The notes: generated by a model not told the origin, from the letters alone. 6,321 bases of DNA from Deltaproteobacteria bacterium GWA2_55_10 (GCA_001797415.1 MGPL01000158.1:3237-9557), one strand, 5' to 3'; shown: positions 1 to 5,940, numbered from the stretch's first letter. Numbers and translations are program-made.

Positions 1-707
1 CCCATCAATGCCGGATGGGTCGAGACGAACTCGTTGAAGCAGTCTTTTATGATGCCGGCGGATTTTGCCGCGTCACCGGCAATGCCGACGGAGAGGTAAT
101 CGTTCTTGGGAAATACCCAGGCGTAGCCGTAAGGCACGCAGCCGAATTCTATGAAGAGCTTGCCGGAGTAGTCCCGTTGGGAGCGCTTGAGAGGGACCTC
201 CGCCGTGATGGAAACCGCTGATTCTTTAGGCTTGAGCCCGAAAAGCTCCCTGCCTATGAAGCCGGATGAGCCGTCAGCGCCGACGAGCACCCTGCCTTCG
301 AACGACCTGCCGTCCGAAAGCTTCACCTTCACGGACGCGCCGGTATCTTCCACAGACCTTACCCTTACGCCCTCCACGTCCTCTGCCCCTGCGTCCCTGG
401 CCTTCTCTAAAAGGAGATTGTCGAAGGTCGCCCTCATGACGTTATAGCCGACGGGCTTGCTGCCCATGATATCCATCATGCGGCCGGACTTGTAGGTGAA
501 GGTCGCTCCTGTTATGGTCTCTTCTATGGCGGGGGAAATGTCGAAATCGAGGAGGCCCTGTATCTTGGTGGAGATGCAGCCACCGCAGGACTTGTACCTT
601 GGGAAGGTCTCCTTATCCAGCCCAAGCACCTTGAGCCCTGACTTCGCGAGATAATAGGCGGCGGTAGACCCGGCAGGGCCGAGGCCGACGACTATGGCGT
701 CGTACAT
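1..707 (-). CDS. Geranylgeranyl reductase family FAD-dependent oxidoreductase (3' end cut by window edge)
   Basis: Translating back from the ATG at 707 gives 235 open codons reaching the window edge, so only the N-terminal part is present. Family members are usually about 370-400 residues. Residues 5-17 form the FAD-binding GxGxxG loop (G8, G10, G13), followed by the ribose-binding acidic residue D31. PRYKSCGGC at 36-44 matches the Cys-Gly-Gly signature of the family, GADGSSG at 143-149 is the second FAD motif, and YGYAWVFPK at 193-201 is the family's hallmark substrate-domain motif. Such flavoproteins reduce double bonds of isoprenoid chains (archaeal lipids, chlorophyll phytyl, mycobacterial menaquinone). 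In a non-phototrophic bacterium the substrate is unknown, a quinone or polyprenyl chain being plausible. The ATG follows the stop of the ferritin-like gene by 2 nt, and GGAG about 11 nt upstream can serve as ribosome binding site, so the pair is probably translationally coupled. Family assignment is firm; the substrate is not. Confidence 0.9.
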   Translation of the reverse strand, partial: MYDAIVVGLGPAGSTAAYYLAKSGLKVLGLDKETFPRYKSCGGCISTKIQGLLDFDISPAIEETITGATFTYKSGRMMDIMGSKPVGYNVMRATFDNLLLEKARDAGAEDVEGVRVRSVEDTGASVKVKLSDGRSFEGRVLVGADGSSGFIGRELFGLKPKESAVSITAEVPLKRSQRDYSGKLFIEFGCVPYGYAWVFPKNDYLSVGIAGDAAKSAGIIKDCFNEFVSTHPALM

Positions 708-709
708 GC

Positions 710-1240
710 CTAATCGCTCTCCTTCTCGACGCTGAACTCCATCTCGCCGCACCAGAAGCCTGTCCTGGTGAGGGACTCGGACTCCCACCTCAGGGACTTC
801 AAGTGCGCCTTCTCCATTTCAAGAAGCTTCGTAAGGACGACCTTCTCGACAGGCTGAGTTGCTTCTTTCAGGAGGCGCGAATAAAACTCTATCGCGGCCT
901 CCTCGTTCTCAATCGCTATCTTGACCGCGTTAAGGTCGGTCTGGTTGGACGTGAGCCTCTTTACAAGCTCGTTCTCTTTCGGATAGGGTATGCTCTGGGT
1001 GAGCGCGAACCCTTCGGCAAGGGCCTGCTCGTAACTTATCCAGCCCAGGCCGCTCCTTACCGACTCGGCTATCTTGCCTACGACCACTATATGAGCGAGC
1101 TCGTCCTTGGCGAGGTTGGCGAATACGGTCCTGCCCTTGGGGTCCTCGACAATAGCGGCCGCCGTAGCGTAAAAGTGGTATCCGGCTATCTCGGTGTCAT
1201 AGGCAACGGCGAGCTCATCAACGATACTCATCTGGGCCAT
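710..1240 (-). CDS. Rubrerythrin-type ferritin-like diiron protein
   Basis: This 176-residue protein has the two-fold helix-pair pattern of the rubrerythrin/ferritin-like superfamily. E17 lies in a helix ending FY (23-24), and E47-xx-H50 (DELAH) is in the second helix. E113 lies in a helix ending FY (119-120), and E143-xx-H146 (EKAH) is in the fourth. A full carboxylate/His diiron site is therefore visible. There is no C-terminal rubredoxin domain. The tail GFWCGEMEFSVE holds a single Cys (C164) and resembles the ends of other short rubrerythrin-family proteins. Known relatives reduce hydrogen peroxide or handle iron in the cytoplasm of anaerobes; the activity here is inferred. The ATG at 1240 follows a strong GGGAGGGG ribosome binding site, better placed than the internal ATG at codon 4. 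It lies between the small four-cysteine gene (46 nt upstream) and the geranylgeranyl-reductase gene (2 nt downstream) and is probably co-transcribed with both. Confidence 0.88.
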   Translation of the reverse strand: MAQMSIVDELAVAYDTEIAGYHFYATAAAIVEDPKGRTVFANLAKDELAHIVVVGKIAESVRSGLGWISYEQALAEGFALTQSIPYPKENELVKRLTSNQTDLNAVKIAIENEEAAIEFYSRLLKEATQPVEKVVLTKLLEMEKAHLKSLRWESESLTRTGFWCGEMEFSVEKESD

Positions 1241-1286
1241 TATCCCCTCCCAATGAATTTAATTGCGGTCTTCGAAGATAAAGGCC

Positions 1287-1451
1287 TTATCTCCTGCCGG
1301 AATCAGTCCTGCCGGCCTTGTCTATATCGTGCTTCTTCTCCAGCGCCTCGCCCCTTATCTTGTCCTCGCAGGCATGGCAGATGGTAGTCTCGGACGGCCT
1401 GCCGCAGATGGAGCAGACGTGCTTTTTTTCCTTTTTCTCGTTCTCAGGCAT
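1287..1451 (-). CDS. Small four-cysteine (zinc-ribbon-like) protein, 54 residues
   Basis: A short frame runs from the ATG at 1451 to a TAA at 1287-1289. After a very charged N-terminus rich in Glu and Lys (residues 3-10) come two knuckles, C13-xx-C16 (CSIC) and C25-xx-C28 (CHAC), eight residues apart. A charged tail, KIRGEALEKK onward, ends in two arginines. The paired CxxC arrangement is that of a zinc-ribbon or other structural metal site. I know of no assigned function, and binding to nucleic acid or protein is equally possible. Support for a real gene comes from the knuckles, a G-rich ribosome binding sequence (AGGGGGGTG) about 8 nt upstream, a promoter-like sequence about 30 nt upstream, and its position as first gene ahead of the ferritin-like gene on the same strand. 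No transmembrane segment or signal peptide is seen. Confidence 0.72.
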   Translation of the reverse strand: MPENEKKEKKHVCSICGRPSETTICHACEDKIRGEALEKKHDIDKAGRTDSGRR

Positions 1452-1484
1452 ATCTAAACACCCCCCTGAAAGTATGCGATAAGG

Positions 1485-1512
1485 GTTATAATTACCATAT
1501 TATTCCTGTCAT
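1485..1512 (-). promoter_or_regulatory. Sigma70-like promoter for the four-cysteine/ferritin-like/GGR unit
   Basis: On the minus strand, ATGACA (1507-1512) and TATAAC (1485-1490) each match the -35 and -10 consensus at five of six positions, with a 16-bp spacer. Transcription would start near 1478, leaving a leader of about 27 nt before the ATG at 1451. The -10 lies inside an imperfect palindrome, GGTTATAATTACC (1484-1496, one mismatched pair), which could be an operator. The region is AT-rich compared with its surroundings. The call rests on sequence match only. Confidence 0.55.
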
Positions 1513-1529
1513 TACAACACTGCTTTCTT

Positions 1530-2708
1530 TTATGAAAGGCGCTTTAAGAGGTCCTTGAACGAGAAGCCGGAGAGGACCGGTTTGCCGATGCCCTTGTGCT
1601 GGATAAGCACACTGAAGACATCCCCCATGCCCCCCGGCGTTATAAGCCTGGCTATGGCCCTGTTGTGGGCTATCTCGTCAGCTACAGGCATACTGCCCTG
1701 CGGGGCTTTAAGCTCTTCCAGTACCCCTAACCCAAGCAGGAAGTTCTTCTGCGTAGTGAAGCCTGTCAATTCCAGTCCCGCCTTCTTACCGAAGTTTACC
1801 AGGGCGGTGAAATCCGCGTGGGTCGTCATGTCCTGTTCCCCGATATTCGCATACGGGTCTTCGTTGAGGGTGTGCCTGAAGTGGCATACGAGGGTGCCCT
1901 TCCTCTCGGGCGCGTAGAGCTCTCTTGCCGGAAAGCCATAGTCAATAGTTATGACAAAGCCCTTTTCAAAAAGCCCGGCCGCCTTCTCTATCCATTTGAT
2001 GGCGTGGAGGTTGACCTCTGTTTCCATTCCCTCGAATGGCTCTATGCCGACGGATGAAAAGTAGCTTTCGATCTCAGGGTTTGAAAGCGGGCCTATGGTC
2101 TCTACAAATCCGGAGTCATGGCCCACGTAGACCTCTTTGAGGGAGGCTTCCGTGAATACGACCTTATGCACCGGGAAGCTGTCGATCAGTTCATTAGAGA
2201 GGATGCAGCCGGATTGAAACGGCGGGACCTCGCCGATATCGGAAAACCAGGACTTCTTTTCGGTGGGCGGCTCTCTTAACGCGGGGTTCTTCTCGACCAG
2301 GACAAAGCGTATGGCCTCACTGAGGCCCGGCGAGATATTCCCGATAGATTCCTCTATGCCCTTTGTAAGCCAGCCCCTGCCTGCGCCTGCCTCTACAAGG
2401 ACAAAAGGCGCGGGCTCCCCGAGAGCGGCCCACATCTCACAGAGCTGCCTGGCGATGGTCCGGGCAAAGGCCGCGCTTACGTCGATGCTGGTGATGTAGT
2501 CGCCGCTTTTGCCCCAGGTATCCCTTCCCGATGTGTAATAGCCCTTGCCGGGCGCGTAGAGGGCCATCTCCATGAACTGCTCGAAGGTGATGGGGCCGTC
2601 TTTACGGATTACCGATACAATGCCGTCAACCAGCGCGCCCGGCTCGCCCAGCGCGCAATGACGCGCGCGCGGGGAGGCATGAGTTCCCCGCGCTTTTGTC
2701 TCAGACAT
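1530..2708 (-). CDS. Class I SAM-dependent methyltransferase, MidA/NDUFAF7 family (DUF185)
   Basis: The 392-residue product matches the MidA family (Methyltransf_28). The N-terminal domain has GPITFEQFMEMALYAPGKGYY at about 38-58, then GDYITS. The SAM-binding loop VEAGAGRG is near 105-112, the acidic strand end VLVEKNP follows, and the family signature SNELIDSFPVHK is near 170-181. The C-terminal half has TIDYGFPARELY and a long conserved block, LVCHFRHTLNEDPYANIGEQD. In eukaryotes NDUFAF7 dimethylates an arginine of the NDUFS2 subunit during complex I assembly; the bacterial target is not established, and a cytoplasmic protein arginine is the natural guess. The ATG overlaps the rubredoxin frame by 8 nt and has GAGG 6 nt upstream, and no other in-frame start occurs before the conserved domain. 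About 20 extra N-terminal residues are encoded by a GC-rich inverted-repeat stretch (2651-2693) that looks repeat-derived. Family assignment is firm; the role in this operon is inferred. Confidence 0.92.
   Translation of the reverse strand: MSETKARGTHASPRARHCALGEPGALVDGIVSVIRKDGPITFEQFMEMALYAPGKGYYTSGRDTWGKSGDYITSIDVSAAFARTIARQLCEMWAALGEPAPFVLVEAGAGRGWLTKGIEESIGNISPGLSEAIRFVLVEKNPALREPPTEKKSWFSDIGEVPPFQSGCILSNELIDSFPVHKVVFTEASLKEVYVGHDSGFVETIGPLSNPEIESYFSSVGIEPFEGMETEVNLHAIKWIEKAAGLFEKGFVITIDYGFPARELYAPERKGTLVCHFRHTLNEDPYANIGEQDMTTHADFTALVNFGKKAGLELTGFTTQKNFLLGLGVLEELKAPQGSMPVADEIAHNRAIARLITPGGMGDVFSVLIQHKGIGKPVLSGFSFKDLLKRLS
2651..2693. repeat. Two adjoining GC-rich inverted repeats inside the methyltransferase N-terminal codons
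   Basis: GCGCGC (2651-2656) pairs with GCGCGC (2663-2668) around AATGAC. The adjoining GCGCGGGG (2667-2674) pairs perfectly with CCCCGCGC (2686-2693) around an 11-nt loop. On the minus strand the first unit reads CGTCATTGCGCGC, which matches 12 of 13 bases of the dispersed-repeat core at 6142-6154 (CGTCATTGCGAGC). The stretch encodes roughly residues 6-20 of the methyltransferase, upstream of the conserved domain, and keeps the frame open. Confidence 0.6.
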
Positions 2709-2817
2709 TTACGACCTCTTTGAAAGCCTCGCTCGGCGCATAGCACGTCGGGCATACGTCAGGAGGGCGCTCGCCCTCGTGGATATACCCGCATTCAACG
2801 CACTTCCATTTCTTCAT
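2701..2817 (-). CDS. Stand-alone rubredoxin-like protein, 38 residues
   Basis: A short frame from the ATG at 2817 to a TGA at 2701-2703 encodes a minimal rubredoxin. C6-xx-C9 (CVECGY) and C22-xx-C25 (CPTCYAP) supply the four iron ligands, with W4, Y11 and F32 as the typical aromatic core and EGERPPD before the second knuckle. At 38 residues it is shorter than classical rubredoxins (about 52-54) and equals the C-terminal rubredoxin domain of rubrerythrins. It would carry one Fe(SCys)4 centre and transfer single electrons in the cytoplasm. It begins 5 nt after the stop of the bacterioferritin-like gene and overlaps the methyltransferase start by 8 nt, so all three are likely translated from one message. 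The nearest ribosome binding sequence is modest (AAGGGG far upstream, AGAG close), which fits coupling to the upstream gene. The obvious partner is the diiron protein before it. Confidence 0.88.
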   Translation of the reverse strand: MKKWKCVECGYIHEGERPPDVCPTCYAPSEAFKEVVNV

Positions 2818-2822
2818 CGTCT

Positions 2823-3266
2823 CTATTTACCCCTTCCGAGGGCAGTCTCGAACGCGTCAGCGTGGCTCTCTTCGTCCGTGAGTATCCGCTCGAGCATGAG
2901 CCTTGTGGTCGAATCGCCAAGCTCGGCGCAGAGCTTTACATGCCCCCTGTAATCCTCTATTGCCTTGTCCTCGAGTCCGAGGTCGTTTTTGATCATGGCC
3001 CTCAGGTCCCCGCCCCTTTGCGCCTGGCCCGGCTTGTAGACCGGCACACCGCCGAGGTAGACTATCCTTTCGGCGAGCATCTCGGCGTGCCTCATCTCGT
3101 CCAGGGCCGTCTTCTTGAAGAGATCGAGTATGGCCGGGCTCTCAAGCCCCTCTCCCTCGTAATGGTGGCCCATGTACTGGATAATCGCCGTAAGCTCCGC
3201 TACCCTGTCCGCGTTAAGCGCCTCGATTATCTTCTTCTTTGCGTCCTCGCTCAGCTTCACTCCCAT
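2823..3266 (-). CDS. Bacterioferritin-like diiron four-helix protein
   Basis: The 147-residue product resembles the bacterioferritin branch of ferritin-like proteins. Counting from the ATG at 3266, the ferroxidase-type ligands are E24, E57-xx-H60 (DEMRHAE), E99 and E132-xx-H135 (EESH), all in the expected places. M58, beside E57, corresponds to the haem-ligand methionine of bacterioferritin (E-M-x-H). AERIVYLGGVP at 65-75 matches the ERI-L-GxP stretch after helix B. Likely roles are cytoplasmic iron storage or oxygen/peroxide reduction; cage assembly cannot be seen. A GTG three codons upstream (3275) also opens the frame, but it lies inside the ribosome binding sequence GGAGGTG. The ATG at 3266 sits 8-9 nt after GGAGG, so it is preferred. 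It is first in an operon with rubredoxin (5-nt gap) and the methyltransferase, behind a strong promoter at 3353-3381. The neighbouring rubredoxin suggests a two-protein equivalent of rubrerythrin. Confidence 0.9.
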   Translation of the reverse strand: MGVKLSEDAKKKIIEALNADRVAELTAIIQYMGHHYEGEGLESPAILDLFKKTALDEMRHAEMLAERIVYLGGVPVYKPGQAQRGGDLRAMIKNDLGLEDKAIEDYRGHVKLCAELGDSTTRLMLERILTDEESHADAFETALGRGK

Positions 3267-3352
3267 CTCTCCCACCTCCGCATGAATGTTGTATTCAGAC
3301 CGCTTTCAACCTGTGTATGTCAGGGTTCCGGACCCCCGCAAAGCCGATTGGT

Positions 3353-3381
3353 ATTATATCGTATATTTATCCCGTTGTCAG
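3353..3381 (-). promoter_or_regulatory. Strong sigma70-like promoter for the bacterioferritin-like/rubredoxin/methyltransferase operon
   Basis: On the minus strand, CTGACA (3376-3381, five of six to consensus) is followed after exactly 17 bp by a perfect TATAAT (3353-3358), inside an AT-rich stretch. Transcription would start near 3346, giving a leader of about 80 nt before the ATG at 3266. This is the best promoter match I found in the window. Confidence 0.75.
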
Positions 3382-3389
3382 TGGGAAGC

Positions 3390-3402
3390 CCCGGATTCCG
3401 GG
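3390..3402. promoter_or_regulatory. 13-bp palindrome between divergent promoters, possible operator
   Basis: CCCGGATTCCGGG is a perfect inverted repeat with 6-bp arms around one central base. It sits 8 bp upstream of the minus-strand -35 and 10 bp upstream of the plus-strand -35 candidate, a usual place for a regulator of divergent genes. The regulator cannot be named from the sequence. Confidence 0.4.
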
Positions 3403-3412
3403 ACAGTACGGC

Positions 3413-3440
3413 TTGACAATCAATCGAAAGATGGTTAACT
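3413..3440 (+). promoter_or_regulatory. Candidate promoter for the GH15 gene
   Basis: A perfect TTGACA -35 (3413-3418) is followed after 16 bp by a poor -10, TTAACT (3435-3440, three of six). A start near 3447 would place the leader's first complementary arm (3450-3456) almost at the 5' end. The weak -10 may mean activator dependence or that the true -10 lies elsewhere. Confidence 0.4.
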
Positions 3441-3449
3441 CGGATTAAA

Positions 3450-3534
3450 GGCCGCTCTCAGGTCCTCTGAACCCTACCGTCCCGCGCAAGCCCGGACAAA
3501 AGCGGCCACCCTTAGCCATCGAAAGGAGGGCCGC
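3450..3534 (+). promoter_or_regulatory. GH15 leader with two mutually exclusive pairings and a strong ribosome binding site
   Basis: AGCGGCC (3501-3507) is fully complementary to GGCCGCT upstream (3450-3456, 7 bp). Its last six bases are also fully complementary to GGCCGC (3529-3534), the six bases directly before the ATG at 3535. The ribosome binding site AGGAGG (3524-3529) touches that downstream arm. Pairing with the upstream arm leaves the start site free; pairing downstream would hide it. The complementarity is seen directly, while a switch function is inference, as short GC-rich matches can arise by chance. Confidence 0.4.
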
Positions 3535-5940
3535 ATGAGCGTCGCGTACAAACCTGAATTCCCTTTCCCGTCGTCAGAGGCATTCGGAAGGCCGGGCAGC
3601 GAACCCCTTTGGCAGCGCGCCTCCAAGCAGGGCGTGGGCACCGCGCTCTCCGCTTTCTCAAGGGTATGGTTCACCATAGCCGACGGCGTTGTGACCGAAA
3701 CCTACTACCCCGACGCAGGGACGGCCTGCATAAGGGACCTGAAGTTCCTCGTTACCGATTCGAGGACCTTCTTCAACGAGGAAGGGACTGATACCGATAT
3801 AACCCAGCTTGAACAGGTCCACGAGTACGCGCCGGGATACGTCGTCACGAACACCGCGAAATCCGGCCTCTGGAGCGTCACGAAGCGCATCATCACAGAC
3901 CCACAGGCCAACTCCCTCGTCATAAACACGACTTTCAGGGCTATCCGCGGCACGCCGACGGATTTCCGCCTCTTTGTCCTGCTGGCGCCGCACATCGGCA
4001 ACTCTGGCTACGGCAACTCCGCGAGGTGCGCCCCGTATGGAAGACGGAACTACCTGCTTGCATCGAGGAACAATATCGCCCTGGCCCTTGCAGCGGACCG
4101 TCCGTTTCTCAAGATGTCCGCCGGGTACTCGGGCACATCCGACGGCTGGCACGACCTCAGGGACAACCTCGATATGGACTGGAGATTCGAGAAGGCGCCG
4201 TACGGCAATGTCGCGCTCACGGCAGAGCTGCAGCCTGAAGGCGAATTCAACCTCGTGCTGAGCTTCGGCAAGGACGAGGTCGAGGCAGTGCTCGAGACCG
4301 AGAGGACCCTTACAAGGAAATACGCCGATATAGAACGGGAGTACATAAGGGGCTGGAGAAAGTACCTCGGAAGAACGCACCACCTCGGAAGGCGCTCGGT
4401 CGACAAGGGAAGGCGGTTCTTGACCAGCGCGTCAATATTGAAGGCGCACGAGGACAAGACCTGGCCCGGCGCTATCGTGCCTTCTCTTTCCATCCCCTGG
4501 GGCGAGGCGATGCGCGGCGAGGAAGCGCTCGGCTATCACATAATACGCCCCGCGGACCTCTGCAAGGGGGCCTTTGCTTTCCTGGCATTGGGCGATAACG
4601 ATACCGCGCTATCCATATTGAACCACATCCAGTCCGTTCAGACCGATACAGGCTCGTGGCACAGGAGCATGGAGATAAACGGAGAGGTCGTGGAGCCGGT
4701 CCTGGACCTCACGCAGACAGCGCTGCCCGTAATACTCGCGTGGAGGCTCAAGGGCCTCGGCCTTATCGGGGACTCCTATTACCCGATGGTAAAGAAGGCT
4801 GCCGCCTATATCGCGAGGGTCGGCCCCTCTTCAGGAACAGAGCGCTGGGAGGAGGGCATGGGCTTCTCCCCTGCCGAGCTTGCCGCTGAAATTTCGGCCC
4901 TTGTGTGCGGCGCTTACTGGGCAGATGAGATGAATGAAAAGGCCGCCTCAAAGCACCTCCTCTCGACTGCCGACTACTGGCAGACAAAACTCGAAGACTG
5001 GACCTTCTCGGAGTGCGACTGCATAGGAGAAGGCATATCCGGGCATTACCTCAGGATAGTTCACGATGTGCCCGAAAAACTCTCGGCCGATGAAGCGCTC
5101 TACGACCCGCTCGTCTTCAACAGGGGGAGGCCAAAGGACAGGCCTCATCACCAGGGCGAGATAGTCGATACGGGATTTCTCGACCTCGTGAGATACGGCG
5201 TGCGCGGCCCCAGGGACCCGCACGTAGTAAACTCGCTCCGCGTGGTAGACAGGCTCCTCCGGTTCGAGCACAACGGAAGGATAGCCTTCAGGCGGTTCTT
5301 CGGGGACGGATACGGAGAGAAAGAGGACGGCTCTCCGTTCGACGGCACCGGCGTCGGCAGGCCCTGGCCGCTCCTTACCGGCGAGAGGGCCATGTACGAG
5401 ATTATCTCCGGCGGCACGCCCGAGGAATACGTGAGGTCGCTTGAGTCCTTTGCCAACGAAGGCCACCTCTTCCCCGAGCAGATATGGGACAGCGGGAACA
5501 TCCCTGAAAGGGGCCTCTATAAAGGCCGGCCCACCGGGTCTGCCACGCCGCTCGTCTGGGCGCACGCGGAATATATAAAGGTGCTGCGGAGCATGCGCGA
5601 TAACGCGGGTTTCGATATAATAGAAGAGGTCAAGGAGAGATACGCCGACCGGATTACAAAGCTCCACATGTCGGCATGGAAAAAGGACAAGCTCATAAGC
5701 TCGGCGAAGAACACGGACATCGTCCGCATCATATCCTACGAGGACGCCGACCTGGTATGGACAAAGGACAACTGGGCCACAAGGAACGAAGAGCCGATGT
5801 CCTCTACAGGGCTTGGCATATGGAACAGGGACTTTGACCATGAAAGCTTCGCGCCCGGCACGAAGCTGATATTCACCTTCCGCTACAGGGCAAACGGCGC
5901 ATGGGAGGGCAGGGACTACGAGATAAATATCTGGGGATAA
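3535..5940 (+). CDS. GH15 glucoamylase/glucodextranase-like glycoside hydrolase, cytoplasmic
   Basis: The 801-residue enzyme has three parts. Residues about 22-275 form the N-terminal beta-sandwich of the bacterial glucoamylase/glucodextranase type (TYYPDAGTACIRDLKFLVTD at 56-75, LLAPHIGN at 149-156). Residues about 285-690 are the (alpha/alpha)6 GH15 catalytic barrel. Residues about 700-801 form a beta-rich accessory domain (VWTKDNWATR, STGLGIW, FTFRYRANGAWEGRDYEI). By comparison with known GH15 enzymes, E439 in ERWEE (436-440) is the general acid and E648 in FPEQIWD (646-652) the general base. Such inverting enzymes release beta-glucose from non-reducing ends of alpha-1,4 or alpha-1,6 glucans. 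The N-terminus has no signal peptide or membrane segment, so internal maltodextrin or glycogen is the likely substrate, whereas many relatives are secreted. The ATG at 3535 follows AGGAGG by 5 nt. It is divergent from its left neighbours, and no other sugar gene is in view. Substrate linkage cannot be decided. Confidence 0.93.
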   Translation: MSVAYKPEFPFPSSEAFGRPGSEPLWQRASKQGVGTALSAFSRVWFTIADGVVTETYYPDAGTACIRDLKFLVTDSRTFFNEEGTDTDITQLEQVHEYAPGYVVTNTAKSGLWSVTKRIITDPQANSLVINTTFRAIRGTPTDFRLFVLLAPHIGNSGYGNSARCAPYGRRNYLLASRNNIALALAADRPFLKMSAGYSGTSDGWHDLRDNLDMDWRFEKAPYGNVALTAELQPEGEFNLVLSFGKDEVEAVLETERTLTRKYADIEREYIRGWRKYLGRTHHLGRRSVDKGRRFLTSASILKAHEDKTWPGAIVPSLSIPWGEAMRGEEALGYHIIRPADLCKGAFAFLALGDNDTALSILNHIQSVQTDTGSWHRSMEINGEVVEPVLDLTQTALPVILAWRLKGLGLIGDSYYPMVKKAAAYIARVGPSSGTERWEEGMGFSPAELAAEISALVCGAYWADEMNEKAASKHLLSTADYWQTKLEDWTFSECDCIGEGISGHYLRIVHDVPEKLSADEALYDPLVFNRGRPKDRPHHQGEIVDTGFLDLVRYGVRGPRDPHVVNSLRVVDRLLRFEHNGRIAFRRFFGDGYGEKEDGSPFDGTGVGRPWPLLTGERAMYEIISGGTPEEYVRSLESFANEGHLFPEQIWDSGNIPERGLYKGRPTGSATPLVWAHAEYIKVLRSMRDNAGFDIIEEVKERYADRITKLHMSAWKKDKLISSAKNTDIVRIISYEDADLVWTKDNWATRNEEPMSSTGLGIWNRDFDHESFAPGTKLIFTFRYRANGAWEGRDYEINIWG

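Larger units (their letters stand above)
3267..3534. other. Divergent intergenic region
   Basis: This 268-bp region separates the minus-strand bacterioferritin-like operon from the plus-strand GH15 gene. It holds promoter-like sequences in each direction, a 13-bp palindrome between them, a related imperfect palindrome in the minus-strand leader (GGGT/ACCC arms, 3323-3335) and complementary segments in the plus-strand leader. The two palindromes share TTCCGG (3326-3331 and 3396-3401), 70 bp apart. No convincing coding frame is present. Confidence 0.75.

Noticed and set aside
803..1387. Plus-strand open frame of 194 codons over the ferritin-like and four-cysteine genes
   Set aside because: It runs opposite two better-supported frames, has no recognisable motif, and comes from codon bias in GC-rich DNA.
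1523..1538. CTTTC/GAAAG hairpin after the methyltransferase stop as a terminator
   Set aside because: The stem is only 5 bp and AT-rich with no T run on the minus strand.
3267..3275. GTG start three codons upstream for the bacterioferritin-like protein
   Set aside because: The GTG is part of the GGAGGTG ribosome binding sequence itself; the ATG at 3266 has correct spacing.
2862..3416. Plus-strand open frame of 184 codons opposite the bacterioferritin-like gene
   Set aside because: The opposite strand carries intact diiron ligands and a strong ribosome binding site; this frame has neither motif nor start signal.
3658..4383. Minus-strand open frame of 241 codons inside the GH15 gene
   Set aside because: It is an antisense shadow of the conserved N-terminal GH15 domain with no family motif.
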